From Epibacterium sp. Ofav1-8 (GTDB lineage: Bacteria; Pseudomonadota; Alphaproteobacteria; Rhodobacterales; Rhodobacteraceae): a stretch of 64,000 nt of DNA. Location: assembly GCF_022348185.1 (NCBI RefSeq), contig NZ_JAKRFD010000002.1, forward strand, positions 124,001-188,000, in the 5' to 3' direction. The notes beneath the pieces are model-generated. The model searched no databases, had not been told where the DNA came from, and was given only the letters and a program-made list of their open reading frames with translations. The position numbers were made by a program, and so were the translations under genes. Below, piece after piece: positions 28,109 through 36,608 of this stretch; the first letter of the stretch is position 1, and each line of letters starts with the position of its first letter.

Positions 28109-29353
28109 ATGAAACGCTATTCAGCCTTTGCAGTGGCGCGGGAAGGTCTGCGCTACCACAGCGGGTGGGAACGCGCCTGGCGCTCACCCGAACCCAAACG
28201 CCACTACGATGTGATCATCGTGGGGGCCGGTGGCCATGGGCTTGCCACCGCCTACTACCTGGGTAAGAACTTCGGTATCACCAATGTTGCGGTGATCGAA
28301 AAGGGCTGGCTCGGCGGCGGCAACACCGGCCGGAACACCACCATTATCCGGTCGAACTATCTGCAGGACCCCTCTGCCGCGATCTATGAAAAAGCGCGCA
28401 GCCTCTATGAGGACCTGTCTCAGGACTTCAACTACAACATCATGTTCAGCCCCCGTGGCGTGATCATGCTGGCCCAGACCGAGCATGAGGTGCGCGGCTA
28501 CAAGCGCACCGCCCATGCCAATGCCCTGCAGGGCGTCTCCACCGAGTGGATCGAACCCGCACGTGTCAAGGAACTGGTGCCGATCATCAACCTCGAAGGT
28601 CCGCGCTATCCGGTGCTGGGCGGCCTCTGGCAGGAACGCGGCGGCACCGCCCGTCACGATGCGGTGGCCTGGGGCTATGCGCGGGCGTGCTCCGACATGG
28701 GCATGGACATCATCCAGAAATGCGAAGTCACCAATGTGCGCACCGAAAACGGGCGTGTTGTCGGCGTCGACACCACCAAGGGTGCGATCGATTGCGACAA
28801 GCTCGGCATGGTGGTTGCGGGCAATTGTTCTGTGCTGTCTGAGATGGCGGGCTTCCGTCTTCCGGTGGAATCCGTGGCCCTGCAGGCGCTGGTCTCCGAG
28901 CCGATCAAACCCTGCATGGATGTGGTCGTCATGGCCAACACGGTGCACGGCTACATGTCGCAATCCGACAAGGGCGAGATGGTCATTGGCGGCGGCACCG
29001 ACGGCTACAACAACTACACCCAACGCGGCTCCTTCCATCATATCGAGGAAACCGTACGCGCGCTGGTCGAGACCTTCCCGATGGTCAGCCGCCTGAAGAT
29101 GCTGCGCCAATGGGGCGGTATCGTGGATGTGACCGGCGACCGCTCGCCGCTGATTTCCAAGACCCCGGTGCAGAACTGCTTTGTCAACGCAGGCTGGGGC
29201 ACGGGCGGCTTCAAGGCGATCCCGGGCTCCGGCTGGGCGATGGCGGAACTGATGGCGTCCGGGCATTCGAGCCTGGCCGAGGAGTTCTCCATGATGCGCT
29301 TCAAGGAAGGAAAATTCATCGACGAGAGCGTCGCAGCCGGGGTGGCCCACTGA
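28109..29353 (+). CDS. soxB: Heterotetrameric sarcosine oxidase, beta subunit
   Basis: A 414-residue flavoprotein subunit that oxidises sarcosine to glycine, passing the methyl carbon to tetrahydrofolate with help of the alpha subunit. The dinucleotide fold is VIIVGAGGHGLATAYYLG, and the segment RHDAVAWGYARA contains a histidine of the type that carries covalent FMN. GWGTGGFKAIPGSG closes the FAD domain. The start MKRYSAFAVA matches the normal N-terminus; the ribosome-binding site is weak. It is the first gene of the sox operon and starts about 240 bases from the divergent ccmI. Confidence 0.95.
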   Translation: MKRYSAFAVAREGLRYHSGWERAWRSPEPKRHYDVIIVGAGGHGLATAYYLGKNFGITNVAVIEKGWLGGGNTGRNTTIIRSNYLQDPSAAIYEKARSLYEDLSQDFNYNIMFSPRGVIMLAQTEHEVRGYKRTAHANALQGVSTEWIEPARVKELVPIINLEGPRYPVLGGLWQERGGTARHDAVAWGYARACSDMGMDIIQKCEVTNVRTENGRVVGVDTTKGAIDCDKLGMVVAGNCSVLSEMAGFRLPVESVALQALVSEPIKPCMDVVVMANTVHGYMSQSDKGEMVIGGGTDGYNNYTQRGSFHHIEETVRALVETFPMVSRLKMLRQWGGIVDVTGDRSPLISKTPVQNCFVNAGWGTGGFKAIPGSGWAMAELMASGHSSLAEEFSMMRFKEGKFIDESVAAGVAH

Positions 29354-29468
29354 TGCGCGCCGCTCGCCCCTGGTCTCCCATGGGTCCGTCTGCCGCGCCT
29401 GCGGTGGGGAACTTCTGCGCGCGTTCGGGCGTTCTAGCCCGGAACGCACTGAAACGCAGGAGGCAACC

Positions 29469-29660
29469 ATGTCTGATCAAACGCAACACTCGTCCGGTTC
29501 CGGCAACGGGGCGCTCGCCTTCATTCTCGGCGGTGTCGTTGTCGCGCTTGCCGTCCTTGGCTGGTTCGTTCTTGGCGGTGAAAACCCCGTTGACGAACCC
29601 GATGTCAGCATCGAACTGCCCGGTGGCGGCGCCATCGAAGGTGACATCGAAGGCAACTGA
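29469..29660 (+). CDS. Small single-span membrane protein between soxB and soxD
   Basis: A 63-residue protein: a Ser/Gly-rich head, one hydrophobic helix (ALAFILGGVVVALAVLGWFV) and an acidic tail (GGENPVDEPDVSIELPGGG). AGGAGG lies about 7 bases before the ATG. I do not recognise the family. Its place between soxB and soxD on the same strand suggests co-expression with sarcosine oxidase; a membrane tether or unrelated small protein are both possible. Confidence 0.7.
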   Translation: MSDQTQHSSGSGNGALAFILGGVVVALAVLGWFVLGGENPVDEPDVSIELPGGGAIEGDIEGN

Positions 29661-29861
29661 CCATCAGGGGCACGCTGCCTCTGCTGGTGGCGTGTCCCGC
29701 ACCCGCGACACGCGTTTGCCCCGACGTGTGACCTTCGCGGCAGCAACCGGCGTGACCGCTGCTGCCTCCGGGGCCGCTCCCCGAACATTCTATCCCGCGA
29801 CACTGCCTGCCATCTGGGCTGCGCAGGGCGCTGCTGTAACTCTTTCGACGGAGCACGCAAA

Positions 29862-30194
29862 ATGCTGATCCTTGAATGTCCCTATTGCGGTGTCAAAGCC
29901 GAAGAAACCGAACTGCATGGCGGTGGCGAAGCGCATCTGAAACGCTTTGGTCCCGGCTCCTCGGACGATGAATTCCATGACTACCTGTTCATGAAGGAAA
30001 ACCCGCGCGGGGTGCACCTGGAACGGTGGCGTCACGTCAACGGCTGCGGCAAGTGGTTCCACGCCGCCCGCTGCACCCAGACGCTCGAGGTCTTCGCCAC
30101 CTACAGCGCCCAGACCACCGAGCCGCCGCAGGAGGTCAAGGACAAGATCTCCGCCAAACGTCCGGGCTGGACCTGGCGCGAATTCGAAGGTTGA
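29862..30194 (+). CDS. soxD: Heterotetrameric sarcosine oxidase, delta subunit
   Basis: A 110-residue zinc-binding subunit. The ligands of known delta subunits are seen as Cys6 and Cys9 (ECPYCG) with His67 and Cys71 in the C-terminal part (WFHAARC), preserving the H-x3-C spacing. It stabilises the alpha/beta assembly. It is followed by a short spacer containing a repeat element before soxA. Confidence 0.95.
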   Translation: MLILECPYCGVKAEETELHGGGEAHLKRFGPGSSDDEFHDYLFMKENPRGVHLERWRHVNGCGKWFHAARCTQTLEVFATYSAQTTEPPQEVKDKISAKRPGWTWREFEG

Positions 30195-30201
30195 TCGCCA
30201 T

Positions 30202-30234
30202 GTTTCATCTTTTCCCAAATACCTCCGCCGGAGG
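30202..30234. repeat. Dispersed intergenic element, copy 1
   Basis: GTTTCATCTTTTCCCAAA (30202-30219) is identical over 18 bases to 59627-59644. It is followed at once by a small perfect hairpin, CCTCCG-C-CGGAGG (30222-30234). It lies between soxD and soxA, inside the operon. Confidence 0.65.
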
Positions 30235-30267
30235 CTCCCAGACCTCCTGCCGCGAAAGGGTCGCATC

Positions 30268-33200
30268 ATGAGCACGCGTCTCGCCAAACAGGGTCGTCTC
30301 ATCGACCGCTCCAAACAGATCGAGTTTTCCTTTAACGGCAAAAAGCTCAAGGGCTATGCCGGGGACACGCTTGCCTCTGCGCTTCTCGCCAATGACCAGA
30401 TGCTGGTCGGGCGCTCGTTCAAATATCACCGCCCGCGCGGCCTCGTCGCCTCTGGCTCCGAAGAGCCGAACGCGCTGGTGGGCCTCGGGTCCAGCGACCG
30501 CTTTGAGCCGAACCAGCGCGCCACCACCACCGAGCTGTTCTCGGGCCTGTCCGCCCAGTCGCAGAACCACTGGCCGAGCCTCGAATATGACGTGGGCGAG
30601 CTTAACTCGAAGTTCTTCTCCCGCTTCCTGACCGCCGGCTTCTACTACAAGATGTTCATCCACCCGCGTCCCTTCTGGAAGCATGTGTATGAGCCCTTCA
30701 TTCGCCAGTCCGCAGGTCTGGGCAAAGCGCCCGACAAGGAACTGAAGGACGCCGACACCTACGAGCACTTCTACTATTTCTGCGATGTGCTGGTGATCGG
30801 GGGCGGTGTGGCCGGTTTGCAGGCAGCGAAATCTGCCGCAGCAACGGGCGCCAAGGTGCTGGTTCTGGAAGAAAAATCCTATTGGGGTGGTCGCACGCCT
30901 GTGGATGGCGGCACCATCGAGGGGTTGGACGCCGAGGCCTGGATCGCCAAAACCGTTGCCGAGCTTGAGGCGATGGACAATGTCACCCTGCGCACGCGCA
31001 CCATGGGCGCGGGCGTCTATGACCACGGCTATATCCTCGGTTACGAGCGCCTGACCGACCACGCGCCGGGTCAGGGTGGTCCGCGTCACCGCCTGTGGCG
31101 CATCCGCGCGACGCAAACCGTGACCGCAACCGGTGCCATCGAACGCCCGCTGTCCTTTGCGGGCAACGACGTGCCGGGCGTGATGCTGGCGGCCTCGATG
31201 CGCGACTACGTGGTGAACTGGGGTGTGACCCCGGGCCAGAAGGTCGTCGTCGCCACCAACAACGACGATGCCTACCGCACCGCCATCTCCCTGCATGAAG
31301 CAGGCGTCGAGGTGGTCCGCGTGCTGGACACCCGTGAAAGCGGCGGCGGCGATCTGGCCGACAAGGTCCGCGCGCTTGGCATCCGTGTCGAATGTGGCAG
31401 GGCGATCGCCAAGGTCAAGGACGGCAAACGCGTCACCAAGGTCGCCATCTGCGCCCAGAACGGCGAGGGCGGTGCCCGCGAGGAAATCGAGGCCGATGCG
31501 GTGGCGATGTCCGGCGGCTGGTCGCCGGTGGTGCACCTGTGGTCTCACTGCGGTGGCAAGCTGACCTGGGATGACGCCCAGGCGCATTTCCGCCCCGATC
31601 CGGAGCGCGCGCCCACCGGTCATGACGGCAAACCCTTTGTGGTGACCGCAGGCTGTGCTTCCGGTCCGCTCACGCTCTCTGCCGTGATGGCGGATGCGGC
31701 AGCAGCCGGAGCCAAGGCGGCAGAGGCGGCTGGACGTCCGGCTCAATCGGTGGTTGAGGTTGCGACCTCTGATCTCACCGAGGCGCCGATGGAAGCGGTG
31801 TGGATGATGCCCGCCAAGGCCGACATCAAACTGCGCATGAAGACCTGGCTCGACTATCAGAACGACGTCAAGGTCTCCGACGTGCAGCTGGCTGCGCGCG
31901 AGGGCTATGAAAGCGTCGAGCACACCAAGCGCTACACCACGCTGGGCATGGCGACCGATCAGGGGAAACTCTCCAACATCAACGGTTTGGCAATCCTTGC
32001 GGATAGCCTGGGCGCAGAGATCCCGCAGGTTGGCACCACCACCTTCCGCCCACCGTACCACCCGATCTCGATGGCTTCGATCGCCGGCGAGGCGCGGGGT
32101 GAGATCTTCCAGCCGCTGCGCAAGACGCCGATGTACGACTGGCACGACAGCAACGGCGCCCATTGGGAGCCGGTCGGCCACTGGCGCCGCCCCTATGCCT
32201 ATGTGCGCGCGGGCGAAAGCGTTCATGATGCGGTCAATCGCGAGGTCAAGAACACCCGCGAGAACCTTGGCCTGCTGGATGCGTCCACCCTCGGCAAGCT
32301 GATCGTCAAAGGGCCGGATGCGGGCAAGTTCCTCGACATGCTCTACACCAACATGATGAGCACGCTGAAGATCGGCAAATGCCGCTATGGTCTGATGTGT
32401 TCCGAGAACGGCTTCCTCGATGACGACGGCGTGGTTGCGCGCATCGATGAGGACACCTGGCTCTGCCACACCACCACCGGCGGTGCGGATCGCATCCACG
32501 CCCATATGGAGGAATGGCTGCAAACAGAATGGTGGGACTGGAAAGTCTATGTCACCAATGCCACCGAACAGCTGGCCCAGGTTGCCGTGGTCGGCCCCAA
32601 CGCCCGCAAGGTGCTGGAAAAGCTGAACGCAAACGCGGGCGGCGGCATGGACCTCTCGAAAGAGGCGCTGGCCTTCATGGAGTGGAAGGATGGCGAGATC
32701 GGCGGCTTCAAGGCGCGCGCCTACCGCATCTCCTTCTCGGGCGAGCTGTCCTACGAGATCGCGGTTGCGGCCTCCGAGGGGCAGGCGTTCTGGAACGCGC
32801 TGGTCGAGGCGGGCAAGGAATTTGGCGTCATGCCCTATGGCACCGAATGCCTGCACATCCTGCGCGCCGAGAAGGGCTTCATCATGATCGGCGACGAGAC
32901 CGATGGCACCGTGATCCCGCAGGATCTCGGCCTGCATTGGGCACTGTCGAAGAAGAAAGAGGACTACCTCGGCAAACGCGCACAGCAGCGCAGCCACATG
33001 GCTGATCCCGACCGCTGGCAACTGGTGGGTCTGGAAACCGTCGACGGTTCGGTGCTGCCGGATGGCGCTTATGCGGTGGGCAATGGCACCAACGCCAATG
33101 GTCAGAAGAACACCATCGGCCGGGTGACCTCCACCTACTACTCCGCCACGGTTGGTCGCGGTATCGCGATGGGTCTGGTGAAACACGGTCCCAAGCGCAT

Positions 33201-33303
33201 GGGCGAGGTCCTCGACTTCCCCGGCACCGACGGGAAAATCTACAAAGCCAAGATCGTGGAGCCGATCTTTTACGACAAGGACGGGGAAAAGCAGAATGTC
33301 TAA
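30268..33303 (+). CDS. soxA: Heterotetrameric sarcosine oxidase, alpha subunit
   Basis: A 1011-residue subunit with three parts. Residues about 15-100 form a ferredoxin-like Fer2_4 domain (FSFNGKKLKGYAGDTLASAL); about 170-480 form an NAD-binding Rossmann region (VLVIGGGVAGLQAAKSA); and about 610-1000 form a GCV_T-like aminomethyltransferase domain that handles the tetrahydrofolate product (5,10-methylene-THF). Length is typical. It overlaps soxG by 8 bases, so the two are co-translated. Confidence 0.96.
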   Translation: MSTRLAKQGRLIDRSKQIEFSFNGKKLKGYAGDTLASALLANDQMLVGRSFKYHRPRGLVASGSEEPNALVGLGSSDRFEPNQRATTTELFSGLSAQSQNHWPSLEYDVGELNSKFFSRFLTAGFYYKMFIHPRPFWKHVYEPFIRQSAGLGKAPDKELKDADTYEHFYYFCDVLVIGGGVAGLQAAKSAAATGAKVLVLEEKSYWGGRTPVDGGTIEGLDAEAWIAKTVAELEAMDNVTLRTRTMGAGVYDHGYILGYERLTDHAPGQGGPRHRLWRIRATQTVTATGAIERPLSFAGNDVPGVMLAASMRDYVVNWGVTPGQKVVVATNNDDAYRTAISLHEAGVEVVRVLDTRESGGGDLADKVRALGIRVECGRAIAKVKDGKRVTKVAICAQNGEGGAREEIEADAVAMSGGWSPVVHLWSHCGGKLTWDDAQAHFRPDPERAPTGHDGKPFVVTAGCASGPLTLSAVMADAAAAGAKAAEAAGRPAQSVVEVATSDLTEAPMEAVWMMPAKADIKLRMKTWLDYQNDVKVSDVQLAAREGYESVEHTKRYTTLGMATDQGKLSNINGLAILADSLGAEIPQVGTTTFRPPYHPISMASIAGEARGEIFQPLRKTPMYDWHDSNGAHWEPVGHWRRPYAYVRAGESVHDAVNREVKNTRENLGLLDASTLGKLIVKGPDAGKFLDMLYTNMMSTLKIGKCRYGLMCSENGFLDDDGVVARIDEDTWLCHTTTGGADRIHAHMEEWLQTEWWDWKVYVTNATEQLAQVAVVGPNARKVLEKLNANAGGGMDLSKEALAFMEWKDGEIGGFKARAYRISFSGELSYEIAVAASEGQAFWNALVEAGKEFGVMPYGTECLHILRAEKGFIMIGDETDGTVIPQDLGLHWALSKKKEDYLGKRAQQRSHMADPDRWQLVGLETVDGSVLPDGAYAVGNGTNANGQKNTIGRVTSTYYSATVGRGIAMGLVKHGPKRMGEVLDFPGTDGKIYKAKIVEPIFYDKDGEKQNV

Positions 33304-33865
33304 CGCTGTAAGCGCCCTGGGCGGCGCAAGCTTCGCCGGTCTGGCCAAGGTCACCGACACTGGTCTTGGCGGCATGATCACCCTGCGCGGCGATTTCGCC
33401 TCGGCCAAATTCCAGGCGGCGGTCAAGGCCGCCACCGGAACCGAGGTGCCGGCAACGCGCAAGATCGTCTTTGGCGACACGGGCGCGGCGGCCTGGATGT
33501 CGCCGGACGAACTGTTGTTGCTGGTGGATTACGACGGCGTTGATGCCGTCGTCGCCAAGCTGGGCGAGGATCTGGCGGGCGAGCACCATATGGCGGTCAA
33601 CGTGTCCGATGCGCGGGCCTGTTTCTCGGTCAGCGGTGACGCCGCCTGCGAGGTGATCGCCAAGGTGGCACCGGTGGATCTGGACGACGGCCAGTTCCTG
33701 GCGGGTGACTTCCGCCGCACCCGCTTTGCCCAGGTGGCAGGCGCGTTCTGGCTGGATGAGGCGGGCGTGTTCCATATCGTCTGCTTCCGCTCGGTTGGCG
33801 AATACATGTTCAACCTCCTGAAGGCGGCGGCGCATCCGCAGTCCAAGGTTGGTGTCTACGCCTGA
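33296..33865 (+). CDS. soxG: Heterotetrameric sarcosine oxidase, gamma subunit
   Basis: A 189-residue subunit with the usual family features: MISLRG-like strand (MITLRGDF), WMSPDELLLL, HHMAVNVSDARACFSVSG and FRRTRFAQVAG. It starts inside the last codons of soxA. It is the last gene of the operon and is followed by a terminator. Confidence 0.94.
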   Translation: MSNAVSALGGASFAGLAKVTDTGLGGMITLRGDFASAKFQAAVKAATGTEVPATRKIVFGDTGAAAWMSPDELLLLVDYDGVDAVVAKLGEDLAGEHHMAVNVSDARACFSVSGDAACEVIAKVAPVDLDDGQFLAGDFRRTRFAQVAGAFWLDEAGVFHIVCFRSVGEYMFNLLKAAAHPQSKVGVYA

Positions 33866-33903
33866 CTTGACGCCAATTGGCAACAGATTTGGAAACCACG
33901 ATG

Positions 33904-33930
33904 CGGCCCCCTTGCGGGGCCGTATTTCGT
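33904..33930 (+). terminator. Terminator of the sox operon
   Basis: CGGCCCC (33904-33910) and GGGGCCG (33916-33922) form a perfect 7-bp stem, followed by TATTTCGTTT. It separates soxG from the following secreted-protein gene. Confidence 0.75.
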
Positions 33931-33973
33931 TTGCATATTCATGCCACGCTGAAGGATTTAAGGAACTGTTTTT

Positions 33974-34384
33974 ATGTCTTTTTTCAACAACCGGCTTTGG
34001 TCCGGCGTGATCGCCCTGTGTCTGTCCGCAACGGCCTCCGCCGCAGAGGTCTGGATCTGTGATTTCAAGGATGGCACCCGCCGCAATACCATCCCGCCAA
34101 AGGTGCTCGTGGATCTGAGACCGGACGGCAGCGCCTTGGTCATGGACCCGTTCCTGGTTCATTTCGAGCAGGCGCCCAAACAGGCCAAATTCGTCAAGAA
34201 CACCCAGACCAAGCTGCGTGTGCGGTGGCGCGTGGACGACGTGGAGTTCCAGGGCGGTCTGGCCACGGATATGGATTTCTCGCTCGTGCACGACAAACGC
34301 AAGAGCAAGGCCTTCATCACCGTGAGCATGCCCAGCTTTGACAATCGCGACAGCGGCACCGGGGCCTGCGCCCTGAGAAAGTGA
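33974..34384 (+). CDS. Small secreted protein of unknown function (pair member 1)
   Basis: A 136-residue protein with a signal peptide (about 23 residues, cleaving after ATASAA) and a mature part with only two cysteines, near each end (WICDF and GACALRK). These could form a disulfide in the periplasm. AAGGA lies 12 bases before the ATG. The C-terminal CALRK resembles the CQLRK end of the next gene, suggesting a diverged tandem pair. No function is recognised. Confidence 0.75.
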   Translation: MSFFNNRLWSGVIALCLSATASAAEVWICDFKDGTRRNTIPPKVLVDLRPDGSALVMDPFLVHFEQAPKQAKFVKNTQTKLRVRWRVDDVEFQGGLATDMDFSLVHDKRKSKAFITVSMPSFDNRDSGTGACALRK

Positions 34385-34470
34385 CCTGTTCAAACTCGGG
34401 TGTGGACGCGTGCGCCGGGGTCATGCAACGGTGTGAAATCGTCGCTTGATCGGCCGACATATGCGAGACC

Positions 34471-34498
34471 AGCCCGGGTTTCGATCCGGGTTGAATAT
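34471..34498 (+). terminator. Weak terminator after pair member 1
   Basis: AGCCCGG (34471-34477) and CCGGGTT (34486-34492) pair with one G-T, then the strand turns AT-rich (GAATATATTT). It is plausible but not strong. Confidence 0.4.
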
Positions 34499-34547
34499 AT
34501 TTAAATTAGACAATTATTAAGCAGTATTTGTATCAAATGAAGGATTT

Positions 34548-35006
34548 ATGGTGGGTATTTGTAAACCTTTCTCGACGTGGATAATGTTGATTTGTGTCAC
34601 CTGCGGCGCAAGCGTTGTGCAAGCGGCGACGTACACTTGCACCTTCGACAAGGTTTTGGTCCAACATCCCTATCTCCCGGAAAAGCTCGTCTTTCGCGCG
34701 GATCGGATGTTGCATGCGGTGACGCTGAAGCAGGTTGATGTTGCGAATGTGAAGACATCCGGCGGCCCGGGGGTGGTCGAGCACCGAACCCCAAAACGGG
34801 TCCGTGTCAGCTGGTCCTCGTCCGATTATGTGCCGATCGGGCCGCTCCCAGGGCAACCCGGCAGCTACGGGCGTCTGAGGCCGGAGGACTATCGCTACAC
34901 CTTCTCCCTGAGCCGCAGCGACAACCGGATCACAGCGCGGATCGTGGATCAGCGCTTCGGGGCCAGCCGAGGAAGTGCCGAAGGACGCTGCCAACTGCGC
35001 AAATGA
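34548..35006 (+). CDS. Small secreted protein of unknown function (pair member 2)
   Basis: A 152-residue protein with a signal peptide ending at VVQAAT and the pattern YTCTFDK near the mature N-terminus and GRCQLRK at the C-terminus, the same cysteine layout as the preceding gene. AAGGA lies upstream of the ATG. The 50 bases before it are strikingly AT-rich (34490-34547), unlike the neighbourhood, and may hold its promoter. It ends about 90 bases before sodB. Confidence 0.75.
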   Translation: MVGICKPFSTWIMLICVTCGASVVQAATYTCTFDKVLVQHPYLPEKLVFRADRMLHAVTLKQVDVANVKTSGGPGVVEHRTPKRVRVSWSSSDYVPIGPLPGQPGSYGRLRPEDYRYTFSLSRSDNRITARIVDQRFGASRGSAEGRCQLRK

Positions 35007-35096
35007 ATGGCGATTTACCGCACAAGCACTTGACCAATCCGAGGCAGAACCGCATGTATCCGTCAGGAACGCAACATTAAATGACAGGGGGCCAAA

Positions 35097-35696
35097 ATGG
35101 CTTTTGAACTTCCCGACCTTCCCTATGCACATGATGCGCTGGCGTCCAAAGGCATGTCTGCCGAAACGCTGGAATACCACCACGACCTGCACCACAAGGC
35201 CTATGTCGACAACGGCAACAAGCTGATCGCGGGCACCGAGTGGGAAGGCAAGTCGCTCGAAGACATCATCACCGGCACCTACAACAAGGACGCCGTGGCG
35301 CAGAACGGGATCTTCAACAACATCTCGCAGCTGTGGAACCACAACCAGTTCTGGGAAATGATGGGCCCGGGCGACAGCGCCATGCCCTCCGAGCTGGAGA
35401 AGGCTCTGGTCGAGTCCTTCGGCTCTGTCGACAAGTTCAAGGAAGAGTTCTCCGCCGCAGGCGCCGGTCAGTTCGGCTCCGGCTGGGCGTGGCTGGTCAA
35501 GGACACCGATGGTGGCCTCAAGGTGACCAAGACCGAAAACGGCGTGAACCCGCTGTGCTTTGGTCAGACCGCGCTGCTGGGCTGTGACGTGTGGGAGCAC
35601 TCCTACTACATCGATTTCCGCAACAAGCGCCCGGCCTATCTGTCGAACTTCCTCGACAACCTGGTGAACTGGGAAAACGTCGCCTCCCGCATGTAA
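35097..35696 (+). CDS. sodB: Superoxide dismutase (Fe/Mn family)
   Basis: A 199-residue cytoplasmic enzyme. Metal ligands are visible in YHHDLHHKAYVDN, HNQFWEMMGP and DVWEHSYYIDF. The central motif AGAGQFGSGWAWLV has the glutamine position usual for the iron form, so I call it SodB, but cambialistic or Mn use is possible. AGGGGGCC lies just upstream. It is monocistronic, ending at a clear terminator. Confidence 0.95.
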   Translation: MAFELPDLPYAHDALASKGMSAETLEYHHDLHHKAYVDNGNKLIAGTEWEGKSLEDIITGTYNKDAVAQNGIFNNISQLWNHNQFWEMMGPGDSAMPSELEKALVESFGSVDKFKEEFSAAGAGQFGSGWAWLVKDTDGGLKVTKTENGVNPLCFGQTALLGCDVWEHSYYIDFRNKRPAYLSNFLDNLVNWENVASRM

Positions 35697-35720
35697 GTGC
35701 GGCCAAGGTGTGAAATTCAA

Positions 35721-35752
35721 AGGCTCTGCCCGGTCCGGGTGGAGCCTTTTTT
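35721..35752 (+). terminator. Terminator of sodB
   Basis: AGGCTC (35721-35726) pairs with GAGCCT (35742-35747) with an inner CCCG/CGGG stem, followed by six T residues. Confidence 0.85.
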
Positions 35753-35851
35753 GTTGCCGATGTTCAGGTTCCTCGACCATTGCGGGCACTGTGGAACATC
35801 GGCGGTCTCCGGGCGTTGTTCCTGTGAACGGCAATGAAATGGAGGCTCAAC

Positions 35852-36055
35852 ATGGCAGAGCGTATGCGATCCAAGGACGGCCATCAGGAAACCCGGGATG
35901 TTCTGGGGGCTGAGGGTGCGATCTCTCACGGTGGGCGCAACGGCGGCCGGCTGGCCCGCGAAATCGCCAGCGCGGATGAGGAAAAGCGCGCTGTGGAGCG
36001 GCCAGCAGGAGCGACCCGTGTCACCAAGGCCAACGAACAGGAGGATCCGTCATGA
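35852..36055 (+). CDS. Small hydrophilic protein upstream of host-attachment family gene
   Basis: A 67-residue charged protein (MAERMRSKDGHQETRDVLGA) with no membrane helix or cysteine. GGAGG lies 6 bases before the ATG, a strong site. Its stop overlaps the next start codon (ATGA), so the two genes form a translationally coupled pair. I do not recognise the family. Confidence 0.75.
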   Translation: MAERMRSKDGHQETRDVLGAEGAISHGGRNGGRLAREIASADEEKRAVERPAGATRVTKANEQEDPS

Positions 36056-36504
36056 GCAAGCTTGAACAAGGCACCTACATTCTGGTTACGGACAGCGAAA
36101 AGGCGCTCCTGCTTGAGAATATCACCGACGGGCAAAACCCGCATTTCGAGGTGAGAAAGAAAGAGGAGCAGGACAACCCGTCCGACCTTGAACAATCTGC
36201 CAACCGCCCGGGCCGCAAAGCGGACACCGGCGTCGGGCAGCGGTCGGCACTGGATGACACCGACTGGCACGAGCTGGCAAAGGAACGCTTCGCCGATGAT
36301 ATTGCCGACCTGCTCTATGCCCGGGCCCATCGCGGCAAGCTGGGTCCGCTGGTGCTGGTGGCGTCACCGCAGGTGCTGGGGGGCTTGCGCGGCAAGCTGC
36401 ACAAGGAGGTGCAGGCGCTGATCCAGGACGAGATCCCCAAGACGCTGACCAACCATCCGCTTGATGAGATCGAGAAGATCGTGATGGATGAGCTCGCGGC
36501 CTGA
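36052..36504 (+). CDS. Host attachment family protein (Host_attach)
   Basis: A 150-residue cytoplasmic-looking protein resembling the Host_attach family: an N-terminal strand (TYILVTDSEKALLLEN), a middle part with WHELAKERFADDIADLL and LGPLVLVASPQVLGGLR, and DEIPKTLTNHPLDEIEKIV at the end. The name comes from a plant-associated relative; the biochemical role is unknown, and the fold resembles release-factor eRF1-like/RNase domains. It overlaps the 67-residue gene before it. Confidence 0.85.
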   Translation: MSKLEQGTYILVTDSEKALLLENITDGQNPHFEVRKKEEQDNPSDLEQSANRPGRKADTGVGQRSALDDTDWHELAKERFADDIADLLYARAHRGKLGPLVLVASPQVLGGLRGKLHKEVQALIQDEIPKTLTNHPLDEIEKIVMDELAA

Positions 36505-36543
36505 TCGCACCGTCTCAAACCGATTTTCGAAACAGCAGATAAT

Positions 36544-36565
36544 CCCCGCCTTCGGGCGGGGTTTG
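36544..36565 (+). terminator. Terminator after the host-attachment pair
   Basis: CCCCGCC-TTCG-GGCGGGG (36544-36561) is a perfect 7-bp stem with a UUCG tetraloop, followed by TTTG. The T-run is short. Confidence 0.65.
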
Positions 36566-36608
36566 TCATGTCGGAAGGCTTGCGATGCGTTCAGGTGGTG
36601 TGCTGGGG

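Noticed and set aside
30205-33480. 1091-codon reverse frame over soxA
   Set aside because: Shadow of a high-GC gene; it has no domain and the forward frame is a complete alpha subunit.
34441-34500. Possible tRNA (CCCGGGTTTCGATCCGGG)
   Set aside because: The TTCGAT-like loop resembles a tRNA T-arm, but no acceptor or anticodon arm can be formed around it. It is better read as a terminator stem.
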